Source: Actinomycetes bacterium (GTDB lineage Bacteria; Actinomycetota; Acidimicrobiia; Acidimicrobiales; JAAEMS01). Taken from it: a stretch of 64,000 nt of DNA. Location of the stretch: NCBI GenBank assembly GCA_024225275.1, contig JAAEMS010000099.1, positions 21,362-85,361 on the forward strand. The letters run 5' to 3'. The position numbers and the translations under genes are program-made. Below the pieces are notes generated by a model that saw only the letters and a program-made list of their open reading frames with translations, was not told the DNA's origin and did no database searches. Shown here piece after piece: positions 37,997 to 47,535 of this stretch; the first letter of the stretch is position 1; each line of letters begins with the position of its first letter.

Positions 37997-38407
37997 TCAG
38001 AGAACTGTTATTCCGCGGACCCTGCGGGCGACCTCGCGGGCCAACTCGTCGGGTTCAGCGACTTGGGCGGCCAGCAGTCGGGCCATGTCACCGATGATCT
38101 GCACCTTGCCGCCCAGGAACGCCTGCATGATGGCGTCCCGGTCCTGGGTGACAAAGAGGGTGTGGGCCGTCTCGTAGTCGGTGGTGACGGTCACGTGGGG
38201 GCTGTCGAGGTGGCCGTGGTCGACGGCGTAGCGGCCCTCGGAGGTGTCGATATGGGCTTCGATGACCTCGGTGGTGAACGGCGCCCGTCGGATGACGATG
38301 TTCATGCGCATGGCCATCTCGGGCTCGGCGACCCGTTCGGCGTACTCGTCGCGGATCGCCTTGGCCGCGATCATCCATTCGTCGCTGAGAAAAGGATGGC
38401 TGCTCAC
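37997..38407 (-). CDS. SCP2 sterol-binding-domain protein
   Basis: Small soluble protein (136 aa) of the SCP-2 type that binds lipids or acyl chains. It has the strand-helix pattern ending in TLFVTQDRDAIMQAFLGGKVQIIGDMARLL, with the typical F-x-GK-x-x-x-x-GD motif near the C-terminus. GTG 38407 is used, since TACCGT lies 8 nt upstream; a longer frame to 38467 would overlap the divergent gene. The ligand is unknown. Confidence 0.8.
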   Translation of the reverse strand: MSSHPFLSDEWMIAAKAIRDEYAERVAEPEMAMRMNIVIRRAPFTTEVIEAHIDTSEGRYAVDHGHLDSPHVTVTTDYETAHTLFVTQDRDAIMQAFLGGKVQIIGDMARLLAAQVAEPDELAREVARRVRGITVL

Positions 38408-38415
38408 GGCTCCTG

Positions 38416-38421
38416 ACGGTA
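38416..38421 (-). promoter_or_regulatory. -10 box of the SCP2 gene
   Basis: Minus-strand TACCGT ends 8 nt before the GTG at 38407. The plus-strand box of the divergent esterase gene begins only 22 bp away, so the two promoters overlap. Confidence 0.45.
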
Positions 38422-38442
38422 CAGGCCCGCCGCCCGCCCGCC

Positions 38443-38448
38443 TAGGGT
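38443..38448 (+). promoter_or_regulatory. Leaderless -10 box of the esterase gene
   Basis: TAGGGT ends 6 nt before the GTG at 38455. Confidence 0.5.
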
Positions 38449-38454
38449 GGCCCG

Positions 38455-39246
38455 GTGGCTGAACCAACCGACTGCACCCACCGTGCCCTCCTACCCGGCG
38501 CCGAGCCCTGGTCAGCGGCGGGCGACAGCACCGGCGTCCTGTGCCTGCACGGCTTCACCGGGAATCCCTCGTCGATGCGGGGACTGGCCGAAGCCTTCGC
38601 CTCCGCCGGCCACACCGTCGAGCTGCCCCGCCTCCCCGGCCACGGCACGACCATCGAGGACATGCTCACCACGACGTGGGCCGACTGGTCAGCCCACGTC
38701 GAGCAGGCCTATCTCGACCTGGCCGCCCGGTGCGACCGGGTGTTCGTCTCGGGCCTGTCGATGGGCGGCTCGCTGTCGTTGTGGCTGGCCCAGCACCATC
38801 GCGAGATCGCCGGCCTGGTGTTGGTGAACCCCGCGTGTCGTGACTGGCTCGATGCCGAACCACTGATCGGGATGCTCCAGGCGATGGTCGACGACGGAGA
38901 GGAACTGGTCGATGGGGTGGGCAACGACATCGCCGACGAGTCAGTCACCGAATCGGCCTACACCCGAGTCCCCCTGCCCTGCCTGATCAGCCTCCTGGTG
39001 GCCTCGGAACGGTTGGACGGCGACCTCGCCAACATCGTGAGCCCACTACTGCTCATGACCAGCCCCCAGGACCATGTGGTCGAGCCCGAGCAGAGCGATC
39101 GGATCGCGGCTGGGGTGTCCGGGCCGGTCGAGCGCCTGTCGTTGGACCGCAGCTACCACGTGGCCACGCTCGACTTCGACCGCGACCTGATCGAAGCCCG
39201 GGCCGTGGCCTTTGTGGCCGACCAGTTGGGCTCAGCCGTCGTGTAG
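38455..39246 (+). CDS. Alpha/beta hydrolase (carboxylesterase/monoacylglycerol-lipase-like)
   Basis: Soluble esterase (263 aa) close to the Est30/thermophilic monoacylglycerol lipase group. LCLHGFTGNPSSMRGLAEAFA carries the oxyanion HG, and LPRLPGHGTT is typical. The nucleophile elbow is SGLSMGGSLS, the acid is the Asp in SPQDHVV, and the catalytic His is in RSYHVATLDFDRD. All three catalytic residues are present. It is divergent from the SCP2 lipid-binding gene. Confidence 0.88.
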   Translation: MAEPTDCTHRALLPGAEPWSAAGDSTGVLCLHGFTGNPSSMRGLAEAFASAGHTVELPRLPGHGTTIEDMLTTTWADWSAHVEQAYLDLAARCDRVFVSGLSMGGSLSLWLAQHHREIAGLVLVNPACRDWLDAEPLIGMLQAMVDDGEELVDGVGNDIADESVTESAYTRVPLPCLISLLVASERLDGDLANIVSPLLLMTSPQDHVVEPEQSDRIAAGVSGPVERLSLDRSYHVATLDFDRDLIEARAVAFVADQLGSAVV

Positions 39247-39323
39247 TCGGCCGACCGGGCCAGAAATCCCTTGGCCGAGCCCCCTCCAGCCCGAATCGGC
39301 GTGGTCCGATGGTGGCTGGGCCC

Positions 39324-39329
39324 TAGCCT
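39324..39329 (+). promoter_or_regulatory. Leaderless -10 box of the gatCAB operon
   Basis: TAGCCT ends 6 nt before the gatC ATG at 39336. Confidence 0.5.
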
Positions 39330-39335
39330 GCCGGT

Positions 39336-39656
39336 ATGTCCGATGAAGCACCATCCGCGGGTCGGATCACCCGCGCCGAGGTCGAGCAGGTGGCCCGATT
39401 GGCTCTCCTCGACCTGAGTGATGATCAGATCGAGCGATTCACCGCTCAGCTGGCCGCAGTCCTCGATCACGCCGCCGACGTCGAGGCCCTCGACCTGAGC
39501 GGCGTCGAGCCCACCTTCCATCCGTATCCTCTGGTGAACGTGATGCGCTCCGACGAGCTGGGGGCAGTTCTCGACCGCGACGAAGTCCTCGACCAGGCCC
39601 CCGCCGCCGAGGACGACCGTTTCCGGGTCCCGCCGGCTCTGGGGGAGGCCCCGTGA
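39336..39656 (+). CDS. gatC: Aspartyl/glutamyl-tRNA amidotransferase subunit C
   Basis: Small subunit (106 aa) that stabilises GatA within GatCAB. It has the usual [22 protein letters not shown] helix and the LNVMRSDE-type segment (VNVMRSDEL). The stop overlaps the gatA GTG (GTGA). First gene of the operon. Confidence 0.95.
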   Translation: MSDEAPSAGRITRAEVEQVARLALLDLSDDQIERFTAQLAAVLDHAADVEALDLSGVEPTFHPYPLVNVMRSDELGAVLDRDEVLDQAPAAEDDRFRVPPALGEAP

Positions 39657-41119
39657 GCCTCGCCATCGACACGCCCAGCACCGCAGCCGGGATCGCGGCC
39701 GCCGTCGCCACCGGGGAACGTTCGGCCCGCGAGGTCGTCGACGAGCACCTGGCCCGCATCGAGGCCCACGACGGCGAGATCCACGCCTTCAACCTGGTCA
39801 CTGCCGACCAGGCTCGGGCCGCGGCCGATGACATCGACGCGAGGATCGCCGCCGGCGAGGACGTTGGTCCGCTGGCCGGCGTGCCGGTCGCCTTGAAGGA
39901 CAATATGTGCACCCGGGGGGTGGCCACCACCTGTTCATCGAAGATCCTCGACGGCTGGGAGCCCCCGTACGACGCCACCGTCGTCACCCGACTCCGTCAG
40001 GCCGGCGCCATCCTCGTGGGCAAGACCAACCTCGACGAGTTCGCCATGGGGTCGAGCACCGAGAACTCGGCCTTCGGCCCATCCCGCAACCCCCACGACA
40101 CCAGCCGGGTGCCGGGCGGTTCCAGTGGTGGGTCCTCAGCTGCGGTCGCCGCCGGGTTCGCCCCGTTGGCCCTGGGCAGCGACACCGGCGGCTCGATTCG
40201 CCAACCGGCCGCCCTGTGTGGCGTGGTCGGGGTCAAGCCCACCTACGGCGTGGTGTCCCGCTACGGGTTGGTGGCGTTCGCCAGCTCCCTCGACCAGATC
40301 GGGCCGTTCAGTCACACCGTGGCCGACGCGGCCCTGACCCTCGATGTCATCGGCGGCCCCGATCCCCACGACAGCACCTCCATCCCCGAGGACCCGCCCA
40401 CCCTCACCAGCGTCCTCGACCAGGGGGTCGACGGCTTACGCATCGGCATCGTCAGCGAGCTGTGCGGCAACGGTATCGAGGGCATTGCCGAGGACGTGTT
40501 GGCCCGCACCCGCGAGGCCGCCACCGCCCTCGAGGCGGCGGGGGCCACCGTCGGTGAGGTGTCGGTACCGTCCACCATCTACGGCCTGTCGGCCTACTAC
40601 CTGATCGCCCCGGCTGAGGCGTCCTCCAACCTGGCCCGGTTCGATGGGGTGCGCTACGGCCTGAGGGTCGACGGCCCCTCCACGGCGGCCATGCAGACCG
40701 CCACCCGCACCGCCGGGTTCGGTGACGAGGTGAAGCGCCGCATCATGCTGGGCACCTACGCCTTGTCGGCCGGGTACTACGACGCCTTCTACGGCAAGGC
40801 CCAGAAGGTGCGCACCCTCATCCTCGACGACTTCGAACGGGCCTATCAGGACTACGACCTGCTCCTGTGCCCGACATCGCCGTCCACCGCCTTCGAATTG
40901 GGGGCCAAGACGGCCGACCCGCTCACCATGTATCTCAACGACGTCTGCACCATTCCGTCGAACCTGTCGGGCCAGCCGGCCATCTCGGTGCCGTTCGGCG
41001 TCGGTGACGACGGCCTGCCTGTCGGGGTTCAGATCCTGGCCCCCACCCTGGGTGAGCCCGCCATGTTCCGGGTGGCCGCCGCTCTCGAATCCCTGGCCCC
41101 GAACGGGGGTGGGGCATGA
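39653..41119 (+). CDS. gatA: Aspartyl/glutamyl-tRNA amidotransferase subunit A
   Basis: Amidase subunit that releases ammonia from glutamine for Gln-tRNA (and Asn-tRNA) formation. It shows the amidase signature [14 protein letters not shown] with the Ser-cisSer-Lys triad at K82 (ALKDN), S157 and S181 ([11 protein letters not shown]). 488 aa, normal. The stop overlaps the gatB ATG (ATGA). Confidence 0.97.
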   Translation: MSLAIDTPSTAAGIAAAVATGERSAREVVDEHLARIEAHDGEIHAFNLVTADQARAAADDIDARIAAGEDVGPLAGVPVALKDNMCTRGVATTCSSKILDGWEPPYDATVVTRLRQAGAILVGKTNLDEFAMGSSTENSAFGPSRNPHDTSRVPGGSSGGSSAAVAAGFAPLALGSDTGGSIRQPAALCGVVGVKPTYGVVSRYGLVAFASSLDQIGPFSHTVADAALTLDVIGGPDPHDSTSIPEDPPTLTSVLDQGVDGLRIGIVSELCGNGIEGIAEDVLARTREAATALEAAGATVGEVSVPSTIYGLSAYYLIAPAEASSNLARFDGVRYGLRVDGPSTAAMQTATRTAGFGDEVKRRIMLGTYALSAGYYDAFYGKAQKVRTLILDDFERAYQDYDLLLCPTSPSTAFELGAKTADPLTMYLNDVCTIPSNLSGQPAISVPFGVGDDGLPVGVQILAPTLGEPAMFRVAAALESLAPNGGGA

Positions 41120-42612
41120 CCACGACAGCTGACCCGAGTGGGCCAGAGTGGGAGCTCGGTACCAGTATCGACTACTCCAACGACGCCACCGTCGGCGAGT
41201 GGGAGACCGTCATCGGGCTCGAGGTCCACGCCGAGCTCGCCACCCGTACCAAGCTGTTCTCGGGTGCCCCCAACCAGTTCGGCTCCGAGCCCAACACCAA
41301 TATCGACCCGGTCACCCTCGGGCTGCCGGGCTCGCTGCCGGTGCTGAACGAGAAAGCCGTTGAGCTGGCCATCCGGATCGGTCTGGCCCTGAACTGTTCG
41401 ATCGAGCCGTGCGTGTTCGCCCGCAAGAACTACTTCTACCCGGACATGCCGAAGGACTTCCAGATCTCCCAGTACGACAAGCCCCTCAATGTCGAGGGCT
41501 GGCTCGAGCTGCCCTCGGGCTTTCGGGCCGGCATCGAGAGGGCCCACGTCGAGGAGGACACCGGCAAGTCCACCCACGTGGGCGGCGACGGCCGCATCAA
41601 CGACGCCGTCCATTCGCTGGTCGACTACAACCGGGCCGGTGTGCCCCTGGTCGAAATCGTGGGGCGCCCCGACCTGCGCTCGGCCGACGACGCCCGCGCC
41701 TTCGTGACCGAGCTTCGATCGGTTCTGGTGGCCATTGGCGCCTCTGACGGGCGGATGGAAGAGGGCTCGCTGCGGGTCGACGCCAACGTGTCGGTCCGAC
41801 CCATGGGTTCCACCGAGCTGCGGACTCGCTGCGAGGTCAAGAACGTGAACTCGCTGAGGTCGCTGGGCCGGGCCATCGAGTACGAGGCCGCCCGCCACAT
41901 CGACATGTACAAGGCCGGCGAACGACCTCGACAGGAGACCCGTCACTGGGACGAGGACTCCGGCCGCACCACCCCGGGTCGTTCCAAGGAGGACGCCGAG
42001 GACTACCGGTACTTTCCCGAGCCCGACCTGGTGCCCCTGGTTCCCGACCCCACCTGGGTCGAGGAGATCCGGGCGGCTCTGCCTGCGCTCCCGGCCACCC
42101 GTCGGGCCACCCTGGCCCAGGCCGCGGGCATGAAGTCCACCGACGTGGCCCTGGTCGTCGAGCGCGACCACGATGACATCGCCCTGGCTGCCATCGCCGC
42201 GGGGGCCGACGGTGCCCGATGTGTGACGCGGTTGATCAATGATCTGCCGCCCGAGACCACTGACCTCGACCCCGACATGCTGGCCAAGCTCCTGAAGATG
42301 GAGTCCGATGGCAAGCTCACCGCAACCCAGGTCAAGCAGGTGCTGGGTGAGCTGGCCGAGAAGGGTGGCGACCCTGAGGCCATCGCCCAGGCGTTGGGCT
42401 TCGAAACCATGGAATCCGACGAGCTCGAGTCGGTGGTCGATCAGGTCATCGCCGACAACCCCGATGCTTGGGAACGGTTCAGTGAGGGCGACGACGGCGA
42501 CCGCAAGAAGATGAGCGGCTTCCTCACTGGTCAGGTCATGAAAGCCACCCGAGGCCAAGCCGATGGTGGCGCCGTCAGTCGTCTCCTTGCCCAGAAGGTG
42601 GGGGGCAGCTAG
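41116..42612 (+). CDS. gatB: Aspartyl/glutamyl-tRNA amidotransferase subunit B
   Basis: Kinase and tRNA-binding subunit that phosphorylates the mischarged tRNA carboxylate. It has [47 protein letters not shown] and the C-terminal YqeY-like helical domain. 498 aa. The 3' end overlaps the convergent MATE gene by 4 bp. Confidence 0.97.
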   Translation: MTTTADPSGPEWELGTSIDYSNDATVGEWETVIGLEVHAELATRTKLFSGAPNQFGSEPNTNIDPVTLGLPGSLPVLNEKAVELAIRIGLALNCSIEPCVFARKNYFYPDMPKDFQISQYDKPLNVEGWLELPSGFRAGIERAHVEEDTGKSTHVGGDGRINDAVHSLVDYNRAGVPLVEIVGRPDLRSADDARAFVTELRSVLVAIGASDGRMEEGSLRVDANVSVRPMGSTELRTRCEVKNVNSLRSLGRAIEYEAARHIDMYKAGERPRQETRHWDEDSGRTTPGRSKEDAEDYRYFPEPDLVPLVPDPTWVEEIRAALPALPATRRATLAQAAGMKSTDVALVVERDHDDIALAAIAAGADGARCVTRLINDLPPETTDLDPDMLAKLLKMESDGKLTATQVKQVLGELAEKGGDPEAIAQALGFETMESDELESVVDQVIADNPDAWERFSEGDDGDRKKMSGFLTGQVMKATRGQADGGAVSRLLAQKVGGS

Positions 42613-43970
42613 CGCGTCGCGCCGGCGATGGCCCACTTGGGGCCCAGGAAGCGGATCAGCAGGCCGATGCCGCGGGCGGTCATGAACACGGTGATCGCGG
42701 CCCACAACCATCCGATTCCCAGCCCGGCGACGGCCACCCCGATGGCCAGGGGTAGGAAGATCACCGCCGAGGCCAACATGGCCAGGGCCAGGTAGCTCAT
42801 GTCGCTGGCGCCGATGAGGATGCCGTCGAGGGCGAACACGACCCCGTTCAGGGGCTGACTGATCGCCACCCAGAGGAGAAGGAAGCGGAGAAGGTCGGCA
42901 ACGGCCGAGTCCTCGGTGAACACGGCGGGGAGTATCGGGATCGACACCAGCACCGCGAGGGCGGCCAGAACCCCGGCGGCCAGACCCCACTCGAGCATTC
43001 GCCGGCCGGCCCGTCGGGCCTCGTGGGTGTCGCCGGCTCCGAGGTAGCGGCCGATGATGGCCTGGGCGGCGATGGCCACCGCGTCGAGGGCCAAGGCCAG
43101 GAAGCCCCACACCTCGAAGGCGATCTGGTGGGCGGCCAGGTCATCGGTGCCGATACGGGCGGCCACCGCGGCGCCGATCAGGAATGACCCCCGCAGCGAG
43201 GCGGTGCGGATCATCAGATCGCGTCCGACCACCAGCAGGGAACGGATGGCGGCCACATCGGGCCGCCAATCGACGTTGAAGCCTCGCACCGACCGACCAA
43301 CCGCCCAGAGGTAGACGGCGGCGCCGATGAGCTGGGCCAGGACGGTCGAGAGGGCCGAGGCCCCGATCCCGAAGCCCAGGCCGTTGATCAGCACCAGCTC
43401 CAGCACCAGGTTGAACACCGCGGTCCCAACCGCCACCACGAGGGGTGTGCGGGTGTCCTGGAGGCCCCTCAGATAGCCGGTGCCGGCCAGTCCGACCAGC
43501 AGGAACGGGAAGCCGATGAGGGAGATGCGCAGGTAGACGAGTCCGTGTTCGAGGACGGCGCCCTCGGCGCCGAACCAGCTCAGGAAGGTGGGGGCCGCGA
43601 CCTGGCCGAGGACGGCCACCATCAGGCCGATGCCCAGGGCCAGCCACATGCCCTGGATGGCCTGGCGGGCGGCCTCGTCCTGGCGGTCGGCCCCCAGTAG
43701 CCGGGACACCGAGGCGGTGGTGCCGTAGGCCAGGAAGATGAGGATGGCGAAGAGGGTGAGGAGGATGTTGGTGGCGGCGGCGAGTCCAGCCAGCTGTTCG
43801 GTGCCGAGATGGCCGACCACGGCCGTGTCGGCCAGGACATAGAGGGGCTCGGCCACCAGGGTGGCGAAGGCGGGGAGAGCGAGCCGCCAGATCTCCTGGT
43901 CGTAGGGGCCCACCCGCCACCAGGGAGGGGAGGTCGGGGTGGGTGGGCTCACGGCCGCCGAGCCTCCCAC
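42609..43970 (-). CDS. MATE-family efflux transporter (DinF-like)
   Basis: Twelve-helix exporter of 453 aa driven by proton or sodium gradient. The start of helix 1 (EIWRLALPAFATLVAEPLYVLADTAVVGHLG) and the central DTRTPLVVAVGTAVFNLVLELVLI are typical of the DinF branch. Substrates (drugs, cationic metabolites) cannot be told. It starts with GTG; another GTG at 43952 is possible. Confidence 0.9.
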   Translation of the reverse strand: MGGSAAVSPPTPTSPPWWRVGPYDQEIWRLALPAFATLVAEPLYVLADTAVVGHLGTEQLAGLAAATNILLTLFAILIFLAYGTTASVSRLLGADRQDEAARQAIQGMWLALGIGLMVAVLGQVAAPTFLSWFGAEGAVLEHGLVYLRISLIGFPFLLVGLAGTGYLRGLQDTRTPLVVAVGTAVFNLVLELVLINGLGFGIGASALSTVLAQLIGAAVYLWAVGRSVRGFNVDWRPDVAAIRSLLVVGRDLMIRTASLRGSFLIGAAVAARIGTDDLAAHQIAFEVWGFLALALDAVAIAAQAIIGRYLGAGDTHEARRAGRRMLEWGLAAGVLAALAVLVSIPILPAVFTEDSAVADLLRFLLLWVAISQPLNGVVFALDGILIGASDMSYLALAMLASAVIFLPLAIGVAVAGLGIGWLWAAITVFMTARGIGLLIRFLGPKWAIAGATR

Positions 43971-44053
43971 GCCCTGGGTCGACAGACCAGATCATGAGCC
44001 GTGTCCGACCCTTGTCCGGGATCGAGTGGGGGTCCGCGGCCGGGGTGGCGGGA

Positions 44054-44851
44054 TCAGGTGATGTCGACCTTGGCGCCTTCGAAGGCGTCGGGGCTCAGGG
44101 AGCACTGGATCTGGTCGGACTCGACGGTGAAGTCGAAGCCCTCGAGCCCGGTGGTGTGGTTCTGGTCGAAGTCGGGCTCGCCGATGGTGATCTCGAGCCG
44201 GTCGGGGTCGGCGCCCTGTTCGAGGAGCTGCTCCTCGTAGGCATCGACCAGGAGCTCGGAGGTCACTTGGTAGGCCTGTTCCATGCACTCGCTACCGCCG
44301 ATGACGTCCTGGGCAAAGGCGTAGGCGGTGGTGGTGAGGCCGTCATTGTCGGACACCCAGGGGAGGGCGTCGGTCATCTTGCCCAGCAGGCCCTTGTCGT
44401 AGGCGACCGAGTCGCGGGTGGCGAAGGCATCGACCCGGGGCCGTTCGAACCGGATGGCTTCGCCGGGGATGTCGATATGGAAGGTGCCGTCAGTCGATTC
44501 GATGATGCGCACCAGGTCGGAGTCGACGCAGGTGTCGACGTCGCCCCGGGCCTCGATGGTGACTGAGTCGGTGCGGTATACGCGGCCGAAGGCCTCGTGC
44601 TCCTTGCGGCCTTCGAGGGGCACGGCCGCGTGGACCCGGGCCCGGCAGTCGAGCGCAATGGGCTCGATCCGGTACACGACTGGTTCCTCTGCGGTGATAG
44701 TGGTCTCGGTCGTCATGACCTCGGGGAGGTCGGGCACGAGATCGCCGACGCCGAACGGCGAGCGGAGGCTGATGATGCCGGACGCCGTGAGCACCACGAC
44801 GACCAGGGTGGCGATGGCTCCCATAAAGGCGCCTTGTAGTCCTCGTCCCAT
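44054..44851 (-). CDS. Membrane-anchored DUF4230-like protein
   Basis: Protein of about 265 aa with one N-terminal membrane helix (GAFMGAIATLVVVVLTASGIISL) and an exported domain. The pattern of a VYRIEPIALDCRARVHA strand, DVDTCVDSDLVRII and a long C-terminal helix resembles DUF4230 proteins; this assignment is tentative. Three conserved-looking Cys could form disulfides outside. It lies 52 bp downstream of the ABC operon on the same strand and could be its last gene. Confidence 0.6.
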   Translation of the reverse strand: MGRGLQGAFMGAIATLVVVVLTASGIISLRSPFGVGDLVPDLPEVMTTETTITAEEPVVYRIEPIALDCRARVHAAVPLEGRKEHEAFGRVYRTDSVTIEARGDVDTCVDSDLVRIIESTDGTFHIDIPGEAIRFERPRVDAFATRDSVAYDKGLLGKMTDALPWVSDNDGLTTTAYAFAQDVIGGSECMEQAYQVTSELLVDAYEEQLLEQGADPDRLEITIGEPDFDQNHTTGLEGFDFTVESDQIQCSLSPDAFEGAKVDIT

Positions 44852-44903
44852 ACCCAACCCGACGCTGGGGCGGTTCGAGAGTCGCGAGAAATCCGAAAGT
44901 CGA

Positions 44904-45668
44904 TCAGTCGATGTCGGAGCGGGTGAACCGGCGGGTGGCGTAGGTCAGGGCCAGCACCGTGGCCCCCAGAGGAATGAGAAGCGCGGCCACGAGGCTGGAG
45001 TCGGCGAGACCCAGGTCGACATCAGTGGCCCAGGCCAGCAGCGATCGGGTGTGGCTGCGAACGGCGAGCCGGGCCGCGTTGGTGCCGGCCCCGGCTACGA
45101 AGCCCTCCCAGATCAGGATGTAGCCGATACCCCAGACCAGGTGGCGGCGGACCCGCAGTCCCAGGGCCACGAACAGAGCGCTGTAGGCCGCGGCGCCCAC
45201 GGCCGTCGACAGCGCCGTGCCGATGAGAGCATCGGAGTTCGAGCTGGTCGTGATCGCGGCCATGGCCATGAGCGGGACACCGACCAGGGGAACGACGACC
45301 CCGACCGTGGTCAGGAAGGCAGCTACCACCGGGATCCACCGGGGCGCCGGTCGCAGCCACAGGTAGACCAGGGTGCCGTCGTCACGGAGGTCGCCGAAGG
45401 TGGCCGCACCCAGCACCAGGGCAGTGAGCGGGAGCAGGATCGACAGACCCAGATCGTTCACGAAGTCGACCCCGTCCACCAGGCTGACGTCATTGTTCAG
45501 ACGGATGAGCACCGCGATCAGCACGCCGAGAGCGCCGAGGAGCCCGAGCACGAGTAGGCGGGTGCGGGTGGCGACGGTACTGGCGAACAGGCGGATGAGA
45601 GCCATCAGTGCGGCCCCTACGGCCGGCTGGTGACGGGTGTTGAGGGCTGAGCCCTCGGGAGTGGTCAC
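44904..45668 (-). CDS. ABC transporter permease (second system)
   Basis: Integral membrane subunit (254 aa) with six hydrophobic segments, of the ABC-2 type. The GTG at 45668 overlaps the stop of the ATPase gene before it (GTGA); the longer open frame upstream is antisense-like and spurious. It pairs with the ATPase at 45665-46654. Probable exporter half; substrate unknown. Confidence 0.8.
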   Translation of the reverse strand: MTTPEGSALNTRHQPAVGAALMALIRLFASTVATRTRLLVLGLLGALGVLIAVLIRLNNDVSLVDGVDFVNDLGLSILLPLTALVLGAATFGDLRDDGTLVYLWLRPAPRWIPVVAAFLTTVGVVVPLVGVPLMAMAAITTSSNSDALIGTALSTAVGAAAYSALFVALGLRVRRHLVWGIGYILIWEGFVAGAGTNAARLAVRSHTRSLLAWATDVDLGLADSSLVAALLIPLGATVLALTYATRRFTRSDID

Positions 45669-46654
45669 TGGCCACCCACCAGATAGCGGAACACCGACTC
45701 GAGGTCGTCGTCGAGAGGTACCAGCTCGGACATGGTGGCCTCGATCGAGATGGCGACGGGGGCCACCTGGCGGCGCAGGCCGCCCACGTCGTCGGTGTCG
45801 ATGATGACGAGGGGGCCATCGGCGTCCTCGGAGAGCTGGACCCCCGACACCAACTCTTGGGCCAGCAGGGCGGCCACGAGCTGGCGAGGCCGGTTGGTAC
45901 GGAGCCGGTAGCGGAGGGGACGATCGTCCATGAGGTCGCGGAGGGCCCGGAAGTCGCCCTGGGCGGCCAGCCGGCCCTGGGCGATGACCAGCACGTCCGA
46001 TCCGAACCGCTCGACCTCCTCGAGCACATGGCTCGACACAATGACGGTCCGTCCCCGGTCGCCGAGCTCGTGGAACAGGGCCACCATGTCGAGCCGCTGG
46101 CGGGGGTCGAGGCCGGTGAGGGGTTCGTCGAGGAGGATGATCGACGGGTCGTGGACGACGGCCTGGGCCAGCTTCACCCGCTGGCGCATGCCCTTGGAGT
46201 AGGTGGCGAGGGGCCGGGTGTCGTCGGGGTCGAGATCGACCAGCTCGATGGCCGCCCGGGCCGCGGCGGGTGGATCGTCGAGGCCGTGGAGGATGGCCGA
46301 CAGCTCGACGAACCGTTCGGCCCGCAGGGACTCGAACATGGTCTCCTGCTGGGGGGCGACTCCGATGCGGCTGGTGAGGAGGCGCTCGGTACGGGGGTTG
46401 TCTCCCAGCACGAGCACTCGACCCTGGCTGGGCCCGGCGAGGCCGCACAACATCCGCAGGATGGTCGACTTGCCGGCCCCGTTGGGTCCGAGCAGGGCCG
46501 TGACCCCGGGGGTGATGGAGAAGCTGACGTCGCTGACGGCCACCACGTCGCCGAACCATTTCGACACGTTCTCGACCACGACAGTGGCCTCGCCCGCCGG
46601 GGGTGGTGGGGGCGCGCTGGGTGGGCCGGTGGGAGGTGGCGGGGTCGTGCTCAT
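45665..46654 (-). CDS. ABC transporter ATP-binding protein (second system)
   Basis: Nucleotide-binding subunit (329 aa). It has a Pro-rich N-terminus, Walker A GPNGAGKST, the Q-loop, signature YSKGMRQR in place of LSGGQ, Walker B IILLDEPLTGLDP and the switch His in SSHVLEEVER. The C-terminal 100 residues form the extra domain common in ABC-2 exporters of the NatA/CcmA type. ATG 46654 overlaps the preceding permease stop. Confidence 0.93.
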   Translation of the reverse strand: MSTTPPPPTGPPSAPPPPPAGEATVVVENVSKWFGDVVAVSDVSFSITPGVTALLGPNGAGKSTILRMLCGLAGPSQGRVLVLGDNPRTERLLTSRIGVAPQQETMFESLRAERFVELSAILHGLDDPPAAARAAIELVDLDPDDTRPLATYSKGMRQRVKLAQAVVHDPSIILLDEPLTGLDPRQRLDMVALFHELGDRGRTVIVSSHVLEEVERFGSDVLVIAQGRLAAQGDFRALRDLMDDRPLRYRLRTNRPRQLVAALLAQELVSGVQLSEDADGPLVIIDTDDVGGLRRQVAPVAISIEATMSELVPLDDDLESVFRYLVGGQ

Positions 46655-47535
46655 TGGCGCACCCCCACCCGCTGGTAGTTCCACCACAGCACGGCGATCG
46701 ATGCCAGGGTCCAGGCGGTGTAGGCAGCGCCGACGGTCAGGGTCGACAGCTCGGACCAATCCCCGCTGTTGCCCCAGATTCGTTGGACCATCTCGAACGG
46801 CAGGCGCAGGAGGTCGAGGAGCCGGAAGTAGTCGGACGATCCGGTATCGACGACTATCTCGACCAGGATGCTGGGCACGAACATGGCGCCGATGATGCTG
46901 GCCGAGGCCACCGCCTTGCGGTCGGTGAACGACGAGATGGCGAGCGACAGCGAGGCGTGCAGGGCCGCGATGGTGAGACCGCCGCCCAGAATGCGCGCCA
47001 GGGTCGTGAGCCAATCGCCCACCGATCCCGGGCCCACGTCCTCGAACGAGTACGAGATCAGCAGGAGCAGAACGGGGCCGGTGGTGACGGCCAGGAGGGT
47101 GATGGCCGCCGCGATCAGTTTGGCGACGACATAGGTGTTCCGGGTGAGTGAGGAGGCCAGGTAGATGCCAAGCAGACCGCTGCGCCGGTCGGGGCACAAC
47201 ATCTCGGGGGCCACGAAGGCGGCGAACAGGATGATGGCCAGACTGACGTAGCCGTAGTAGTCGCCGTACGAGGGCAGGATGCCCTCTTGGACGAGTTCGA
47301 CGGGGAAGATGGCGGCAATTCCGACGAAGGCGAGAGCGGGTAGGTAGGCGATGACGATGCTGATGACCGGGAAGACCTTCGACCACACCGACCGGCGCAG
47401 CCCCAGGGCCCTTTGAATCGAGTGAACGACGACTGTTCTGATGGCGCCCCTGATCCCGGTGCGTTCGCCGTCGTAGCGGCGGTAGCTGCGGTCGATGATC
47501 CGGGCGTCGTTGGTGTGGGCGGGGACGTCGCTCAT
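46651..47535 (-). CDS. ABC transporter permease (first system)
   Basis: ABC-2 permease (294 aa) with six or seven membrane helices after a cytoplasmic N-terminus (ARIIDRSYRRYDGERTG). PEMLCPDRRSGLLGIYLASSLTRNTYVVAK is the coupling segment typical of this permease family. It overlaps both neighbours by 4 bp, so its translation is coupled to both ATPases. Confidence 0.88.
   Translation of the reverse strand: MSDVPAHTNDARIIDRSYRRYDGERTGIRGAIRTVVVHSIQRALGLRRSVWSKVFPVISIVIAYLPALAFVGIAAIFPVELVQEGILPSYGDYYGYVSLAIILFAAFVAPEMLCPDRRSGLLGIYLASSLTRNTYVVAKLIAAAITLLAVTTGPVLLLLISYSFEDVGPGSVGDWLTTLARILGGGLTIAALHASLSLAISSFTDRKAVASASIIGAMFVPSILVEIVVDTGSSDYFRLLDLLRLPFEMVQRIWGNSGDWSELSTLTVGAAYTAWTLASIAVLWWNYQRVGVRQ

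Noticed and set aside
41029..43110. Long minus-strand frame of 693 codons over gatB
   Set aside because: Antisense shadow of gatB; composition is Gly/Val/Leu/Asp-rich as expected for the reverse of GC-rich coding sequence.
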